From: Candidatus Omnitrophota bacterium | GTDB taxonomy: Bacteria > Hinthialibacterota > Hinthialibacteria > Hinthialibacterales > Hinthialibacteraceae | Reading direction: 5' to 3' | DNA: 64,000 nt | Assembly: GCA_016934335.1 (NCBI GenBank) | Contig: JAFGTC010000261.1 | Location: 1-64,000 of the forward strand | Shown: in pieces, positions 10,513 through 20,287 of the stretch | Layout of the letters: every line of letters starts with the position of its first letter | Numbering within the stretch: position 1 is the stretch's first letter | Notes under the pieces: model-generated | What the model saw: only the letters and a program-made list of their open reading frames with translations | Told to the model about the DNA's origin: nothing | Databases searched by the model: none | Translations under genes and position numbers: made by a program

Positions 10513-11898
10513 TTAAAATAAGGCCCAGTCGTTGACAGCGGTGGAAAAGAATGGCGCATCGAAATGCGTTGTGATTTGCTCTTCGCTCAAAACGAAATCA
10601 TAGACGGCGAATTCATCAATATATCCGTTGAAATTATCGCCTTGATCCGAACCGCCGACTACGATTTTATTGCCGCTGCCGGGAACCGCAGAGGAATTTT
10701 CACTGACGGCCAACTCGCCATTCATGTAAATACGCATTTCGTTCGCGGCCGCGTCGTTGACAACGACGCAGTGATGCCACTGATCCGTTTCGTTGGGGAT
10801 TTCGACCAAAGGCCGGACGTTGCCGTTGGCGAAGAAGAATTCCAAAGCGTTAGGATTGTAGGCATAAATAACCGAGTGTTGGCTGGCGCCTGCCAGCCGG
10901 AAGAAAATGTAACTTTGCGAGCTGCGATTGATTGGATTGAACCAGAATTCATAGGTGAAATCGGTCATCTCGTAGAGCAATTCCGCTTGATCGGAGGTTA
11001 CTCGCCCAAAGAGAGCCTTGTTCGCTGCGCTGCCAGGCCCCTGGACAAAGTTCACGCCGCTGGGCATCAAATCGTAAAGGCCCATTTCATCGTCAAAATT
11101 CTCTTCGAAACGCCAATAGACCAACGGTTCGTCTGCTGTTACGGCGGACGCGTAATCGTCGCCGGCGGCGAAATGCGAGGCCACTTCATCGGCGGTCAAT
11201 GTTTTTCCATAAATGGCGATTTCATCCATTTGGCCGTTAAATGTGTTTTCTTCCGGATTGTACCGGCTGGCGCCGATATAGACTTCAAAATCATTGCCTC
11301 CGTAAAACGGCGAGAGCAAAGCAAATTCATCGACGTAGGCGGGCTGACCGTCCGCATAAAGAATCAATACGGCGTCCTGGTAGTTGTAGGTGACAACGAA
11401 ATGATGCCAGGCGTCGGTTTGATCGGGCAATTCAACAACAGCGGGCAGTTCCAATTCATCCGACCGGCTTGTGAAGAATTCGACCGCGCCGTTGCGATAG
11501 ATGATGGAGTTTTCGCCCGGATTGTCTTCTCCCAATCCAATGCGTTGGAGAATGTGTTTTCCTTCATTGTCTCCCGAAAGGTTGATCCACATTTCGTAAC
11601 TGAAATCTTCCAATTCGTTTAATTCCACTGTTCCGAAGGAGGCGGCCCAGGCTTGTCCATCGCTGGAGGAGTAAGCCAGGGATCCGTCCAGCGGGCCGTC
11701 AACAAATTGGGGGGAGGCGGCGGGATCTAGATCGATGTTGCCCATTGCATCCGAAAGATCGTTATTGAATCCCCAGTAAACCAATGGACCATCGGCGATG
11801 ACAGCGCTGGAATAATCCTGAGCGGCCGAGACTAGCGGCAGCATGAACAGGCTCATGACCATCAACGATGCGATACGAATAAGTTTTCCTACTTTCAT
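10513..11898 (-). CDS. Secreted protein with two tandem LamG / concanavalin A-like domains
   Basis: Signal peptide; duplicated units starting YSSAVIADGPLVYWGFNNDLSDAMG and YASAVTADEPLVYWRFEENFDDEMG, each ending with a GQMDEIAIYGKTLTADEV / GYIDEFAVYDFVLSEEQI motif. Confidence 0.9.
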   Translation of the reverse strand: MKVGKLIRIASLMVMSLFMLPLVSAAQDYSSAVIADGPLVYWGFNNDLSDAMGNIDLDPAASPQFVDGPLDGSLAYSSSDGQAWAASFGTVELNELEDFSYEMWINLSGDNEGKHILQRIGLGEDNPGENSIIYRNGAVEFFTSRSDELELPAVVELPDQTDAWHHFVVTYNYQDAVLILYADGQPAYVDEFALLSPFYGGNDFEVYIGASRYNPEENTFNGQMDEIAIYGKTLTADEVASHFAAGDDYASAVTADEPLVYWRFEENFDDEMGLYDLMPSGVNFVQGPGSAANKALFGRVTSDQAELLYEMTDFTYEFWFNPINRSSQSYIFFRLAGASQHSVIYAYNPNALEFFFANGNVRPLVEIPNETDQWHHCVVVNDAAANEMRIYMNGELAVSENSSAVPGSGNKIVVGGSDQGDNFNGYIDEFAVYDFVLSEEQITTHFDAPFFSTAVNDWALF

Positions 11899-12084
11899 GA
11901 AACGCTCCTCTTTCTGAGAAATATGTATAAATACATTTTAGGAAGAGAGGGGGAATGGGTTCAATCGGGTAATCATCCAAATTTCGTATGGGGGATTCCC
12001 CCATGGGCGGTGATTCCAAAGCCGGATGGAAGAAATCGATGGGCGGGAGGCGCCGGTTGGAGAAGAGCGTATGGAGAGAAGCGT

Positions 12085-12744
12085 TCAGAGAAGATTGTTT
12101 TTGATCATAAATTGAACGGCCATGAAAATCATTTCCGATGAATCGCTTAAATTTAGTTTTTCCATGATATGTTCGCGATGTGATTCTACTGTTTTTGCAC
12201 TGATATTCAATTCACCGGCAATAATTCTGGTCTTTTTCCCCTGCCCATAGAGTTGGAACACTTGAAGTTCTCGGTTGCTGAGAAGAGAGATTTCTTGATT
12301 TTCAACGGAAGACGGTTTTTTATGAAACAAATGCAAAAGTCGTTTGGAAACGTCTTGGCTCACATACAGTTCCCCATGCAAAACGTGATGGATGGCGTCC
12401 AGGATGTTGATCATGGCCTGCTGCTTCATGACGTAGCCGTTCGCTCCGGCTCGCAGAGCCCGCTCCGCATAGATGGCCTCATCGTGAATGGAGAGGACGA
12501 GAGTTTTGATTTTCGGCCATTGTGCGGAGATCTCTCGTATCAAATCCAAACCGCTGCTTTTTTTCAAGGTGATGTCAACGATGGCGATGTCGGGCTGCTC
12601 TTGTTCGATTTGATCGAGGGCTGAATATAAATCCTCCGCCTCTCCGCAAACCATCAATTGTGGATCCTGGAGAATGACTTGCTTCAATCCTTCGCGAACG
12701 ATGGGGTGATCGTCAACGATAACAACTTTCTTTTTCATTAGCAT
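12085..12744 (-). CDS. NarL/LuxR-family response regulator
   Basis: REC domain (VVIVDDHPIVREGLKQV...DIAIVDITLKKSSGLDLI) plus LuxR HTH (LSNRELQVFQLYGQGKKTRIIAGELNISAKTVESHREHIMEKLNL). Confidence 0.95.
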   Translation of the reverse strand: MLMKKKVVIVDDHPIVREGLKQVILQDPQLMVCGEAEDLYSALDQIEQEQPDIAIVDITLKKSSGLDLIREISAQWPKIKTLVLSIHDEAIYAERALRAGANGYVMKQQAMINILDAIHHVLHGELYVSQDVSKRLLHLFHKKPSSVENQEISLLSNRELQVFQLYGQGKKTRIIAGELNISAKTVESHREHIMEKLNLSDSSEMIFMAVQFMIKNNLL

Positions 12745-12778
12745 TCTCGAATAGAATGTTCGTGATATGTAAAGGCTT

Positions 12779-13780
12779 CTACATCAGTTGACAGACGATT
12801 TTTGTTCCACGATCCGGTTGGGAATCGATGTCGAGTCGCGCATTTATCAAAGAGCAGCGATAACGAATGGAGCGCAAACCCAAACCATTCGCTTTCTGCA
12901 CGTCCTGGGGCATTCCAACGCCGTCATCTTGAACGGATAAGACGAAGCCTTCGCCCGCCTTTTTAAGCGATATCCAAATATGATCGGCTTCTGCATGACG
13001 ACCGGCATTCACCATGGCCTCTTGCGCGATGCGGTAGAGATGATTGGCCGCTTCCGGATCGAAATCCGGCGCGTCCAAATCGTAGTCAAAATGGCATGAT
13101 ACGCCGTACAAACTTCGAATCTCGACGATCAATTCTTGGAGGGCAAAGATCAATCCGTGACTTTCCAGTGAAAGAGGAGAAAGGATTTTGGCTAGATCGC
13201 GTGTTTTTTCGACCGTTTCGCTCAACATTCGAATAAGCCGCTTTATTTCTATCGCCTCAGGCAGGGAGCGAGCGGATAATCGATTTTGCAGCGATTGCAT
13301 CAGCATGCCGATTCCCGTCATATCCTGGACGAGATCGTTGTGTAAATCTTGTCCAATCCGCCGCTGAATGCGCTCTTCGGACGAACACAATTCGGAAGCG
13401 ATGGCTTTCATTTCGGTTTCATAGCGGATATTTTTTCCATAAGATTCCTTCAGTTCAACGGTTTTCTCATCCACGAGATGCTCGAGCGCTAAATGTCGAT
13501 TGGCGAAAATGCCTATCATAAAACATAGAATCACCAATCCGCAGGAGGCTGCGACATTAAAAACCGTGCTCTGACGCCAAACCGCATCGTTTTGATTTTG
13601 AAATTTCGATTCGGGAAGCGCATCTGAAAAGGAGTAAGCAAACGGGCAATAAAGCAGCAACAAAAAGAAGGCGACTGGAAAAGATCGATTGATTCGCTGG
13701 AAGACGAAATACCTTTTCCAACTTATTTTTTGCATCATGACAATGAAAGCCTTTTTCCTTGCGGCGCTGAAATTATGCAT
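12779..13780 (-). CDS. NarX/HisKA_3-type sensor histidine kinase
   Basis: One TM helix, then RIGQDLHNDLVQDMTGIGML (HisKA_3 H-box) and GLGLRSIRYRCSLINARLDIDSQPDRGTKI (HATPase). The response regulator gene lies immediately downstream. Confidence 0.92.
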   Translation of the reverse strand: MHNFSAARKKAFIVMMQKISWKRYFVFQRINRSFPVAFFLLLLYCPFAYSFSDALPESKFQNQNDAVWRQSTVFNVAASCGLVILCFMIGIFANRHLALEHLVDEKTVELKESYGKNIRYETEMKAIASELCSSEERIQRRIGQDLHNDLVQDMTGIGMLMQSLQNRLSARSLPEAIEIKRLIRMLSETVEKTRDLAKILSPLSLESHGLIFALQELIVEIRSLYGVSCHFDYDLDAPDFDPEAANHLYRIAQEAMVNAGRHAEADHIWISLKKAGEGFVLSVQDDGVGMPQDVQKANGLGLRSIRYRCSLINARLDIDSQPDRGTKIVCQLM

Positions 13781-14269
13781 TCAATAGAACGTTATCCAAA
13801 AAATATTCATATAAATATATCAATCGGGGGCGTCAGGATCTGTTTATTCGATATTTTACAGGAAGAACCAGGAAAGAAGGCCGTCGATGATATTCGATCA
13901 GCAACGGTTTCATAGAAATTAACTTTATGTTGAGCATGGTATGACCGCATGTTGTTATCGGCGTCAGATTTGGAAAACGGCGGTCCAAATCTGACGTCGA
14001 ATTTTTCATTGATTGTTATAGGGAACTATATCACAAAAAATTCTTGACGAAAAAACATCGTTAATCCGAACTGCAAAATGGCCGGATTTATAGGATGGGA
14101 TTCATAAAAATGTGATACAATCATTCCGTGAATCGAATGAATAGGCGGGGGTCGATCAAAATGCTGCGATGTCGCCCCGGTCCGTCCTTCTGCGCAATCT
14201 CCCGCTATTCTCCAAAATGACGATGCCTGTCAAATTGAATCTATCGATGTCGACTTAGATGTAAATTGA

Positions 14270-14902
14270 TCAGAGTCCAACCCACGAATCGTCGCAGGGC
14301 GAGCTGGACTTCGGTCCAAGACGGATGAGATCACCGCGGCTTCGGAGGCCGTTGGATGCTTCATAAGTAATCGCGCCGGTATCATTGGTCGCGTCCGGCC
14401 CGTAACTGTTCAAACGCCATTCGCAGCATCTCCAAGCTACAGGGAGAGGTAGATTCTTCAATCTGCGCTGAGAATCGGCTTCGATATAATCGTACGTAAC
14501 GTAGGCTTCATGCTGGCTGTTATCCAAACGCGCGCCGGGCGCGCCGAATACAAAAGGATCCTGAGGAACTGAACTGATATAAGCCATAGGGGTTGTTAAC
14601 GGAATTAAACGCCGATTGACGGGATTGACATTAACCCCGGCGGAATCGCGCCAGTAGGGATAGTGGCCTTTGTCCATGCGATACATTTCCAGGGCCGTAT
14701 CAAGCGCGCGCATGTCGGAGACTGCGTTGGCGATTTTGGCGCGCGTTTGCGCGTTCAAGAAGTTGGGGACGGCGATAGCCGCCAGAATCCCGATAATTGC
14801 AACAACAATCAGCAATTCAATTAAAGTAAAACCCTTTTTGTTCGACATAACGCCGCACCTCGCGTTGAGATTTAAATATTCTATCCGAAATGAATCGATC
14901 AT
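14270..14902 (-). CDS. Type II secretion-like pseudopilin
   Basis: KKGFTLIELLIVVAIIGILAAIAVPNFLNAQTRAKIANAVSDMRALDTALEMYRMD; C-terminal SYGPDATNDTGAITYEASNGLRSRGDLIR. The start is probably the MSNKKGF Met. Confidence 0.92.
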   Translation of the reverse strand: MIDSFRIEYLNLNARCGVMSNKKGFTLIELLIVVAIIGILAAIAVPNFLNAQTRAKIANAVSDMRALDTALEMYRMDKGHYPYWRDSAGVNVNPVNRRLIPLTTPMAYISSVPQDPFVFGAPGARLDNSQHEAYVTYDYIEADSQRRLKNLPLPVAWRCCEWRLNSYGPDATNDTGAITYEASNGLRSRGDLIRLGPKSSSPCDDSWVGL

Positions 14903-14931
14903 TCAATTATACAATGACTCAATATAAAACA

Positions 14932-14957
14932 CGGGCGCTCTTATGGAAAGGCGCCCG
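14932..14957 (-). terminator. Hairpin terminator for the Gfo/Idh/MocA gene
   Basis: cgggcgc...gcgcccg stem. On the - strand it is followed by TGTTTTATATTG. Confidence 0.55.
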
Positions 14958-14989
14958 CGATGAATTAAAACTACTTTTTTTGAGTTAAC

Positions 14990-16201
14990 TCAGCCGGTCA
15001 TTTGTCCACGCAGGGGATCCCAGCCGATGCGTTGGCCGGTGCGGTAGGAGATATTGGCCAAATGCGCTCCGATAATTACGCGATGTCCCATATCAACCGG
15101 CGAGTTGGGCGGCCGTCGATCGCGCATGCAATCCAGGAAATTCTGCATATGGGCGGTTCCCTCATCGCCGTATTTCCATTCCTCCAAAACATGATCCTGA
15201 GTGTCATACAGGCGGAAATAGCCGTCGCGTTCTTGAACGACGGCGCCTTTAGTGCCGAAATAGGCGGCGCCGTCGCCGTCGCGGCCGTTCATGAACTGAA
15301 CGTTGAAGACGATGGAGAAGGTGGCGCAGTCGAGGATGGCGTGCACATTATCGGGCGTTTCCCAGCGGGGATAGTGATAGTTGCCGCCGTTGCAGACGAC
15401 GCTTTTGGGTCCGGGGCAGTCCGCCAGCCACATGGCGACGTCTAACATATGGGGGCCGATGTCGGTCATCAGGCCGCCCGCGTAATCCCAGAACCAGCGC
15501 CAGGCCGAACAGCGTTCGGCGTCGAAGACGCGCGAAGGGGCGCTTCCCAAAAACCGCTGCCAGTCGATGCGTTCGGGATTGAATAGATTTTTGTCTTTGG
15601 CGCGCTCCTGATATGGATCAATGAGTCGATAGCGGCAATCCCAAGTGCGGATCCATTTCAATTCGCCGATCTTTCCCTCTGCAATTTTTTCATGAGCGAC
15701 GGCCCAATGCTGACCGCTGCGCCGATGATTGCCGACCTGCACGATTTGTTGGGAGGCCTGGACGGTTTTGACCATGTCGTCGCCTTCTTCGATGGTGCGC
15801 GACAGAGGCTTCTCGATATAAACGTCTTTTTTAGCGGCGACGGCGTCCAACAAGATGTCGTGATGCCAATGGTCTGGGGCGGCGACGACCACGCCGTCGA
15901 TGTCGCCGCGGGCCAGGAGGTCGCGATAATCGACGTAACATTCGGTTTTTTGTTCGAGGCGCGCGTCGCAGCGCTCGAGCATGGCTTGGTTGACGTCCGC
16001 CAAAGCGACGATGTCTGCGCCCAATCGTTTGGCGGTGCGCAATCGATCGGAGCCCCGATCGCCCACGCCGATTCCCCCGACTCGAATGCGGTCATTGGCG
16101 CCAATAGCGCTTTGCGGCGCAAGACGAGTTATCGTCAGCGCTCCGGCTCCGACAGCGGCGGTTTGCTTTAAAAATGAACGGCGATTTTTCTGCTCATGCA
16201 T
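14990..16201 (-). CDS. Tat-exported Gfo/Idh/MocA-family oxidoreductase
   Basis: Tat signal NRRSFLKQTAAVGAGALTITRLAP; Rossmann region IRVGGIGVGDRGSDRL; EKPLSRTIEEGDDMV. Confidence 0.93.
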   Translation of the reverse strand: MHEQKNRRSFLKQTAAVGAGALTITRLAPQSAIGANDRIRVGGIGVGDRGSDRLRTAKRLGADIVALADVNQAMLERCDARLEQKTECYVDYRDLLARGDIDGVVVAAPDHWHHDILLDAVAAKKDVYIEKPLSRTIEEGDDMVKTVQASQQIVQVGNHRRSGQHWAVAHEKIAEGKIGELKWIRTWDCRYRLIDPYQERAKDKNLFNPERIDWQRFLGSAPSRVFDAERCSAWRWFWDYAGGLMTDIGPHMLDVAMWLADCPGPKSVVCNGGNYHYPRWETPDNVHAILDCATFSIVFNVQFMNGRDGDGAAYFGTKGAVVQERDGYFRLYDTQDHVLEEWKYGDEGTAHMQNFLDCMRDRRPPNSPVDMGHRVIIGAHLANISYRTGQRIGWDPLRGQMTG

Positions 16202-16274
16202 CCTGGTTCTCCTTCTGAATGGGTCTTCACGTAAAAACGCATCAATCTATTCAAATGCATTCTTTATTACTATG

Positions 16275-17585
16275 TCATTCCAGCGCCCTGCCCGTCAACC
16301 GCCCATTCCGCAATCCCTCAATGTGGACGGGGAGCAGTGTTCCAGGCGGGACGGGAGCAGCCGACCGAAAATCAGTGCGGAGGTAATTTTTCGTGAAACC
16401 GGCTGCATTCGCATGGTCGGAAGTCTCCGCTAAAATTTCCAGTATGCGGCCGATATATTTCGATTTGACTCGATCGGCCGTTTCATCGGCTAATCGATCC
16501 AATTCGCGTCTTCGTTCATCAATGATTTGCGGTGGCAGATGATCCTGCATGCGCAGCGCCGACGTATTTTCCCTCATTGAATAGCGGAAGGAATGGACTT
16601 TATTGAATTGGCATTGCCGAACGGCTTCCAGCGAGCATTCGAAATCTTCGTCGGTTTCGCCGGGAAATCCGGTCATGATATCCGTGGATAATTCGTAATC
16701 GGGCAGTCGTTCGCGAGCGGTCTGCACGCGTTCGAGAAAATAGTCCATAGTGTAAGGACGTCTCATGCGGCGTAAGATCTTGTTGGAGCCGCTTTGCAGG
16801 GGGAGATGCAGATGGGGGCAGATCACATCGCCCCGTTCCTCCATCACGTCAAAAAGAGCGTCGTCGGCATGCTGCGGCTCCAGGGAGGAGATGCGTACTC
16901 TCTTGACGCCCTCGATTTGCGCAACGGTTCGAACCAGGTCGGGAAGGCCGAGGGATAACCCTCGTCCGTAGTGGCCGATGCAGATTCCGCAAAGGACGAT
17001 TTCCGGGTAGCCGCATCGAACCAATTGAAGACATTCGTCGCGGATTTCATCCAGCGGGCGGCTACGTGCGCGCCCGCGGCTTTGGGGAATGCTGCAGAAG
17101 GCGCATCGCAGGTCGCAGCCATCCTGAATTTTTACGAATGCGCGAGTGTGTTCTTCGAACAGTTCGATGCCCTGTTCCGGCGCCCAAAGCGCATCTTGAT
17201 CTTCGCATCCCCATCCCATTTCCTCGGAGATGCGGTCCACCCAATTTTCCTGATCCTGAATGGCGACAATCTCGCTGACGCCTTCGATGCGTTCGATCTC
17301 TTTCGGTTTGCGCTCGGAATAGCAGCCGGTCACCATAACCCGGGCGTGAGGATGGCGGCGAATCAATTTTCGAATCATTTGGCGGCCTTTGCGATCGCTC
17401 TCAGCCGTCACGGAGCAGGTGTTGACGATAATGAGGTCGGGCGAAGCGTCATCCTGCGATAAAAGAGACTGATAGCCGCGTCGCAATAAACGGGATCGGA
17501 TTCGTTCGGAATCGTATTGATTGACTTTGCAACCCAGCGTCTGGATTAAAAAACGAGGCGTTTTTTTTTCTTTCTGAGACATCAT
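16275..17585 (-). CDS. mtaB: tRNA threonylcarbamoyladenosine methylthiotransferase MtaB (MiaB-like radical SAM)
   Basis: RFLIQTLGCKVNQYDSERIRSRLLRRGYQ; radical SAM DGCDLRCAFCSIPQSRGRARSR; DIMTGFPGETDEDF. Confidence 0.88.
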   Translation of the reverse strand: MMSQKEKKTPRFLIQTLGCKVNQYDSERIRSRLLRRGYQSLLSQDDASPDLIIVNTCSVTAESDRKGRQMIRKLIRRHPHARVMVTGCYSERKPKEIERIEGVSEIVAIQDQENWVDRISEEMGWGCEDQDALWAPEQGIELFEEHTRAFVKIQDGCDLRCAFCSIPQSRGRARSRPLDEIRDECLQLVRCGYPEIVLCGICIGHYGRGLSLGLPDLVRTVAQIEGVKRVRISSLEPQHADDALFDVMEERGDVICPHLHLPLQSGSNKILRRMRRPYTMDYFLERVQTARERLPDYELSTDIMTGFPGETDEDFECSLEAVRQCQFNKVHSFRYSMRENTSALRMQDHLPPQIIDERRRELDRLADETADRVKSKYIGRILEILAETSDHANAAGFTKNYLRTDFRSAAPVPPGTLLPVHIEGLRNGRLTGRALE

Positions 17586-17730
17586 TGCTCCTTATTGTGG
17601 AAGATCATATTATACTCATTTCGAAATCAAAACCGAATGCAGCTTTGCAGGGCTCAAAGGCGGCGTTTATCCCTGCAAGAGAGATTCTTTTGTAGGATTA
17701 AGAGAGGCGTGCAGGCGAAAAACCGCCTTT

Positions 17731-19428
17731 TCACAAGGCGGCCTGATGCAATTTTTTCAGGCCGATCAAGGGGGGAATCAGAATGGCCAATGTCTGTACT
17801 AAAAGAAAAACAGACGAGACAAGAATCAAATGAGGGTTCAAGGCCAATTGACTGACGAGGTCGGTTCCCTGCGTAGAAGTGAACGCCAGGCGAGAAAACA
17901 AAAAGACGCTGAGGGCAAAATAGAGAAGAGTAACGATCATCGTAACAAGCGCGCCGGCGTCTGACGTCACATCCGCGGCGCCGGAGGCTTCGAATTTGTG
18001 AAAGACCGCGCCGAATCCCATCGACCAGCTCGTGAAGCCGAACGAGAAGAGAAATAAGACAAACAGACTGATGATGTTCAGCGTTGGATCGACGCTGAGA
18101 ATATTATTCAATAAGATCCCCATTCCCAGACCGATCGCCAGCAAGACGACCGAGTGCAGATAATACTTAGTAAAGAAGAAACGCTCCAAGCCGATCGACG
18201 ATGAGGCGACCGCCCAAAAAGCTCTTCCTTCCAAACTGATGGAGGGGTACGTATAGCGCAGCGATAAAGTGGCCTGAATAAATCCCAGTAAAATGACATT
18301 GAAGAACGCCAGGAGATTCTTGGCTTGGGAATCCGGTTCGTTGAAAGTGAAATTCTGGGTATGGGCCATATAAAACAGCACCAAGGCCAAAATCAACGTC
18401 ATTTGACCCCATTGAGAGAAATCCCGCGCGAAAAGATGTATCTCTTTGTAAATCACGACGGCCGCCCGGCGGGGGAACAGCCAAAAGAGCCACACTCGTT
18501 TTTTGCGGAATACGCGATGATCGCGCCCACGCCGAAAGAGACGCACTCGCTCCTGCGACCACAGCCAGGCGTCTTGGTACCAGCGGGATCCCAACTCCAA
18601 GGCAAGATGCCAAAAGAACCATGCGCCGCTTCCTAACAAGCCGAAATAGAGGATGGCGCGAATGGGATCGCCCGAATGAGCCGACTGCATCAATTGCGAC
18701 ATCCAGTGATTGGGCAGATACGGGTAGGAGGAAAGGCGGAGATTGGCCAGCGCCTCTTCAATTTGGTGGACGTCGATGCGGCCGAGCAAATCTCGATTGA
18801 CGATCGACGTGTATAAGATGATCGAGATGAACAAAAAGAGAACCACAAAGGAGCCGATCGCCGTGCGCAGGGCGCGTCCGATGATCCAGCGAGCGATGAA
18901 GAGCATGATCAAGACGCCGATCGCGCCTGCTATGATTAGAAAGAAGGCGAGTCCGATTAGAACGGTCGGGTAATACCACCAGGCGGCTTTCAACTCCCAG
19001 CCATACGCCAGGATAATGGGGATGCAGAAAACTCCCGACACCCAGCCTCCTAAGAATAGAGTTTCCAAGCATTGAATGGCATAGAGGCGATGCGTGGGGT
19101 AAGGCGAAGAGAACAACTGCGGCATTTCTCTCCCTCTGAAAAGAGAGGAATAAGCCGTGAGGATATGCCCGATCGTGACGATAAGAAAAGCGGCTAAGAA
19201 GCCAAACGACACGATCCGATCCAGAACAATAGGGCCGATGACGTCGTATTCGTAGTAGATTGCCCCGCATAGACGAGAGACGACCTGGTAGCAGAGCAGC
19301 CAGAAGAATCCGACAAGGAGGAAGAAGCCGCTGGATCGAAGGATCGAATCCAAATTCAGCCGCTTCCACCGGCGGGCGGCTTGCAGCCATTTACACCGCA
19401 AAAAAATGCGATCTTGCTCAATCCACAT
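17731..19428 (-). CDS. Multi-span membrane protein, probable ABC-2/ABC-exporter-type permease
   Basis: Polytopic ORF. The listed 19647 start overlaps the downstream-oriented zinc-ribbon gene, and Met MWIEQDRIFLRCKW at 19428 is more plausible. No ATPase gene is visible in the window. Confidence 0.6.
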   Translation of the reverse strand: MWIEQDRIFLRCKWLQAARRWKRLNLDSILRSSGFFLLVGFFWLLCYQVVSRLCGAIYYEYDVIGPIVLDRIVSFGFLAAFLIVTIGHILTAYSSLFRGREMPQLFSSPYPTHRLYAIQCLETLFLGGWVSGVFCIPIILAYGWELKAAWWYYPTVLIGLAFFLIIAGAIGVLIMLFIARWIIGRALRTAIGSFVVLFLFISIILYTSIVNRDLLGRIDVHQIEEALANLRLSSYPYLPNHWMSQLMQSAHSGDPIRAILYFGLLGSGAWFFWHLALELGSRWYQDAWLWSQERVRLFRRGRDHRVFRKKRVWLFWLFPRRAAVVIYKEIHLFARDFSQWGQMTLILALVLFYMAHTQNFTFNEPDSQAKNLLAFFNVILLGFIQATLSLRYTYPSISLEGRAFWAVASSSIGLERFFFTKYYLHSVVLLAIGLGMGILLNNILSVDPTLNIISLFVLFLFSFGFTSWSMGFGAVFHKFEASGAADVTSDAGALVTMIVTLLYFALSVFLFSRLAFTSTQGTDLVSQLALNPHLILVSSVFLLVQTLAILIPPLIGLKKLHQAAL

Positions 19429-19505
19429 GCAGTCGGGCCTCCGCCAAGCGAGCTGGCAAAACAAATCCCGCCCCGCTTTCCGAACGCCGCGGCCCCGGGG
19501 GCGTC

Positions 19506-20240
19506 TTAGAGGGCGCCCAATTGATCTTCTTCCAAGGAGTGATCCCAATAGAGAAAGCGCTGGCATCCTTCGCAGACCACGATATCCTGACCGCGCTTGG
19601 CCAGTTGCATCAATCGCGGCGTGAGACGGATGCTGCACGCACCGCAATGCCCGCCGTTTGCCGTCGCCATGGCATGCCCCTGCTTCCCGTTAAAAACACG
19701 AACAAAACGTTGAAATAAAACCGGATCAACGTGTTCTTTGATCCGGTCGGTTTCCTGCCGGGCCGCTTCGACTTTCTTGTTGAGGCCTTTTTCGGTTTTT
19801 TCTAGTTCTGCCAGTTCAGATTGAAAGTCGGATTGGCGTTTCTCCAGCTCGTTTTTTTTTTCATTCAAGATGGTACGCTGCTTATCGACGGCGTCAATCA
19901 GTTCAATAAGTCGTTCTTCATTCCGGGAATTACGGCGGTCTAGAGATTCAATCTCCGCCAGCGTCGCCTGGTACTCTTTGTTGTTCTTGATGGTCATCAA
20001 TTGAGCTTCTTTTTTAACTCGATCTTCCTGACCTTGCTGCAGTTCGAGCTCCACATTTTTTTGCTCGATCTCATGCTGTTTGAATTTTTCTTCGGCTGCG
20101 CCGGCTTCGTCTTCCAGGTTTTTCAGGAAAATGTGAATCTCATTCTGTCGTTTGGGGATTTCCTCATATTGCATTTCCAATTTTCGCTGCACGGATAACA
20201 CTTCTTGGAGTTTGAGGAGAGAGGTGAGTCTAGGGTCCAT
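19506..20240 (-). CDS. Coiled-coil protein with C4-type zinc ribbon (HP0958/CT398-like)
   Basis: Long coiled coil; C-terminal HCGACSIRLTPRLMQLAKRGQDIVVCEGCQRFLYW (CxxC...CxxC). Confidence 0.85.
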   Translation of the reverse strand: MDPRLTSLLKLQEVLSVQRKLEMQYEEIPKRQNEIHIFLKNLEDEAGAAEEKFKQHEIEQKNVELELQQGQEDRVKKEAQLMTIKNNKEYQATLAEIESLDRRNSRNEERLIELIDAVDKQRTILNEKKNELEKRQSDFQSELAELEKTEKGLNKKVEAARQETDRIKEHVDPVLFQRFVRVFNGKQGHAMATANGGHCGACSIRLTPRLMQLAKRGQDIVVCEGCQRFLYWDHSLEEDQLGAL

Positions 20241-20287
20241 CTACGTTCTTCCTACCTCATTTGAATAAGTTTTCAAGTTAACGCGTC

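Noticed and set aside
10564-11622. 352-aa + strand ORF antisense to the LamG gene
   Set aside because: Antisense shadow of a confident gene, with no domain signal.
19429-19647. Extended N terminus of the ABC permease ORF
   Set aside because: Arg/Gly-rich, overlaps the zinc-ribbon coding region; an internal Met at 19428 gives a plausible start.
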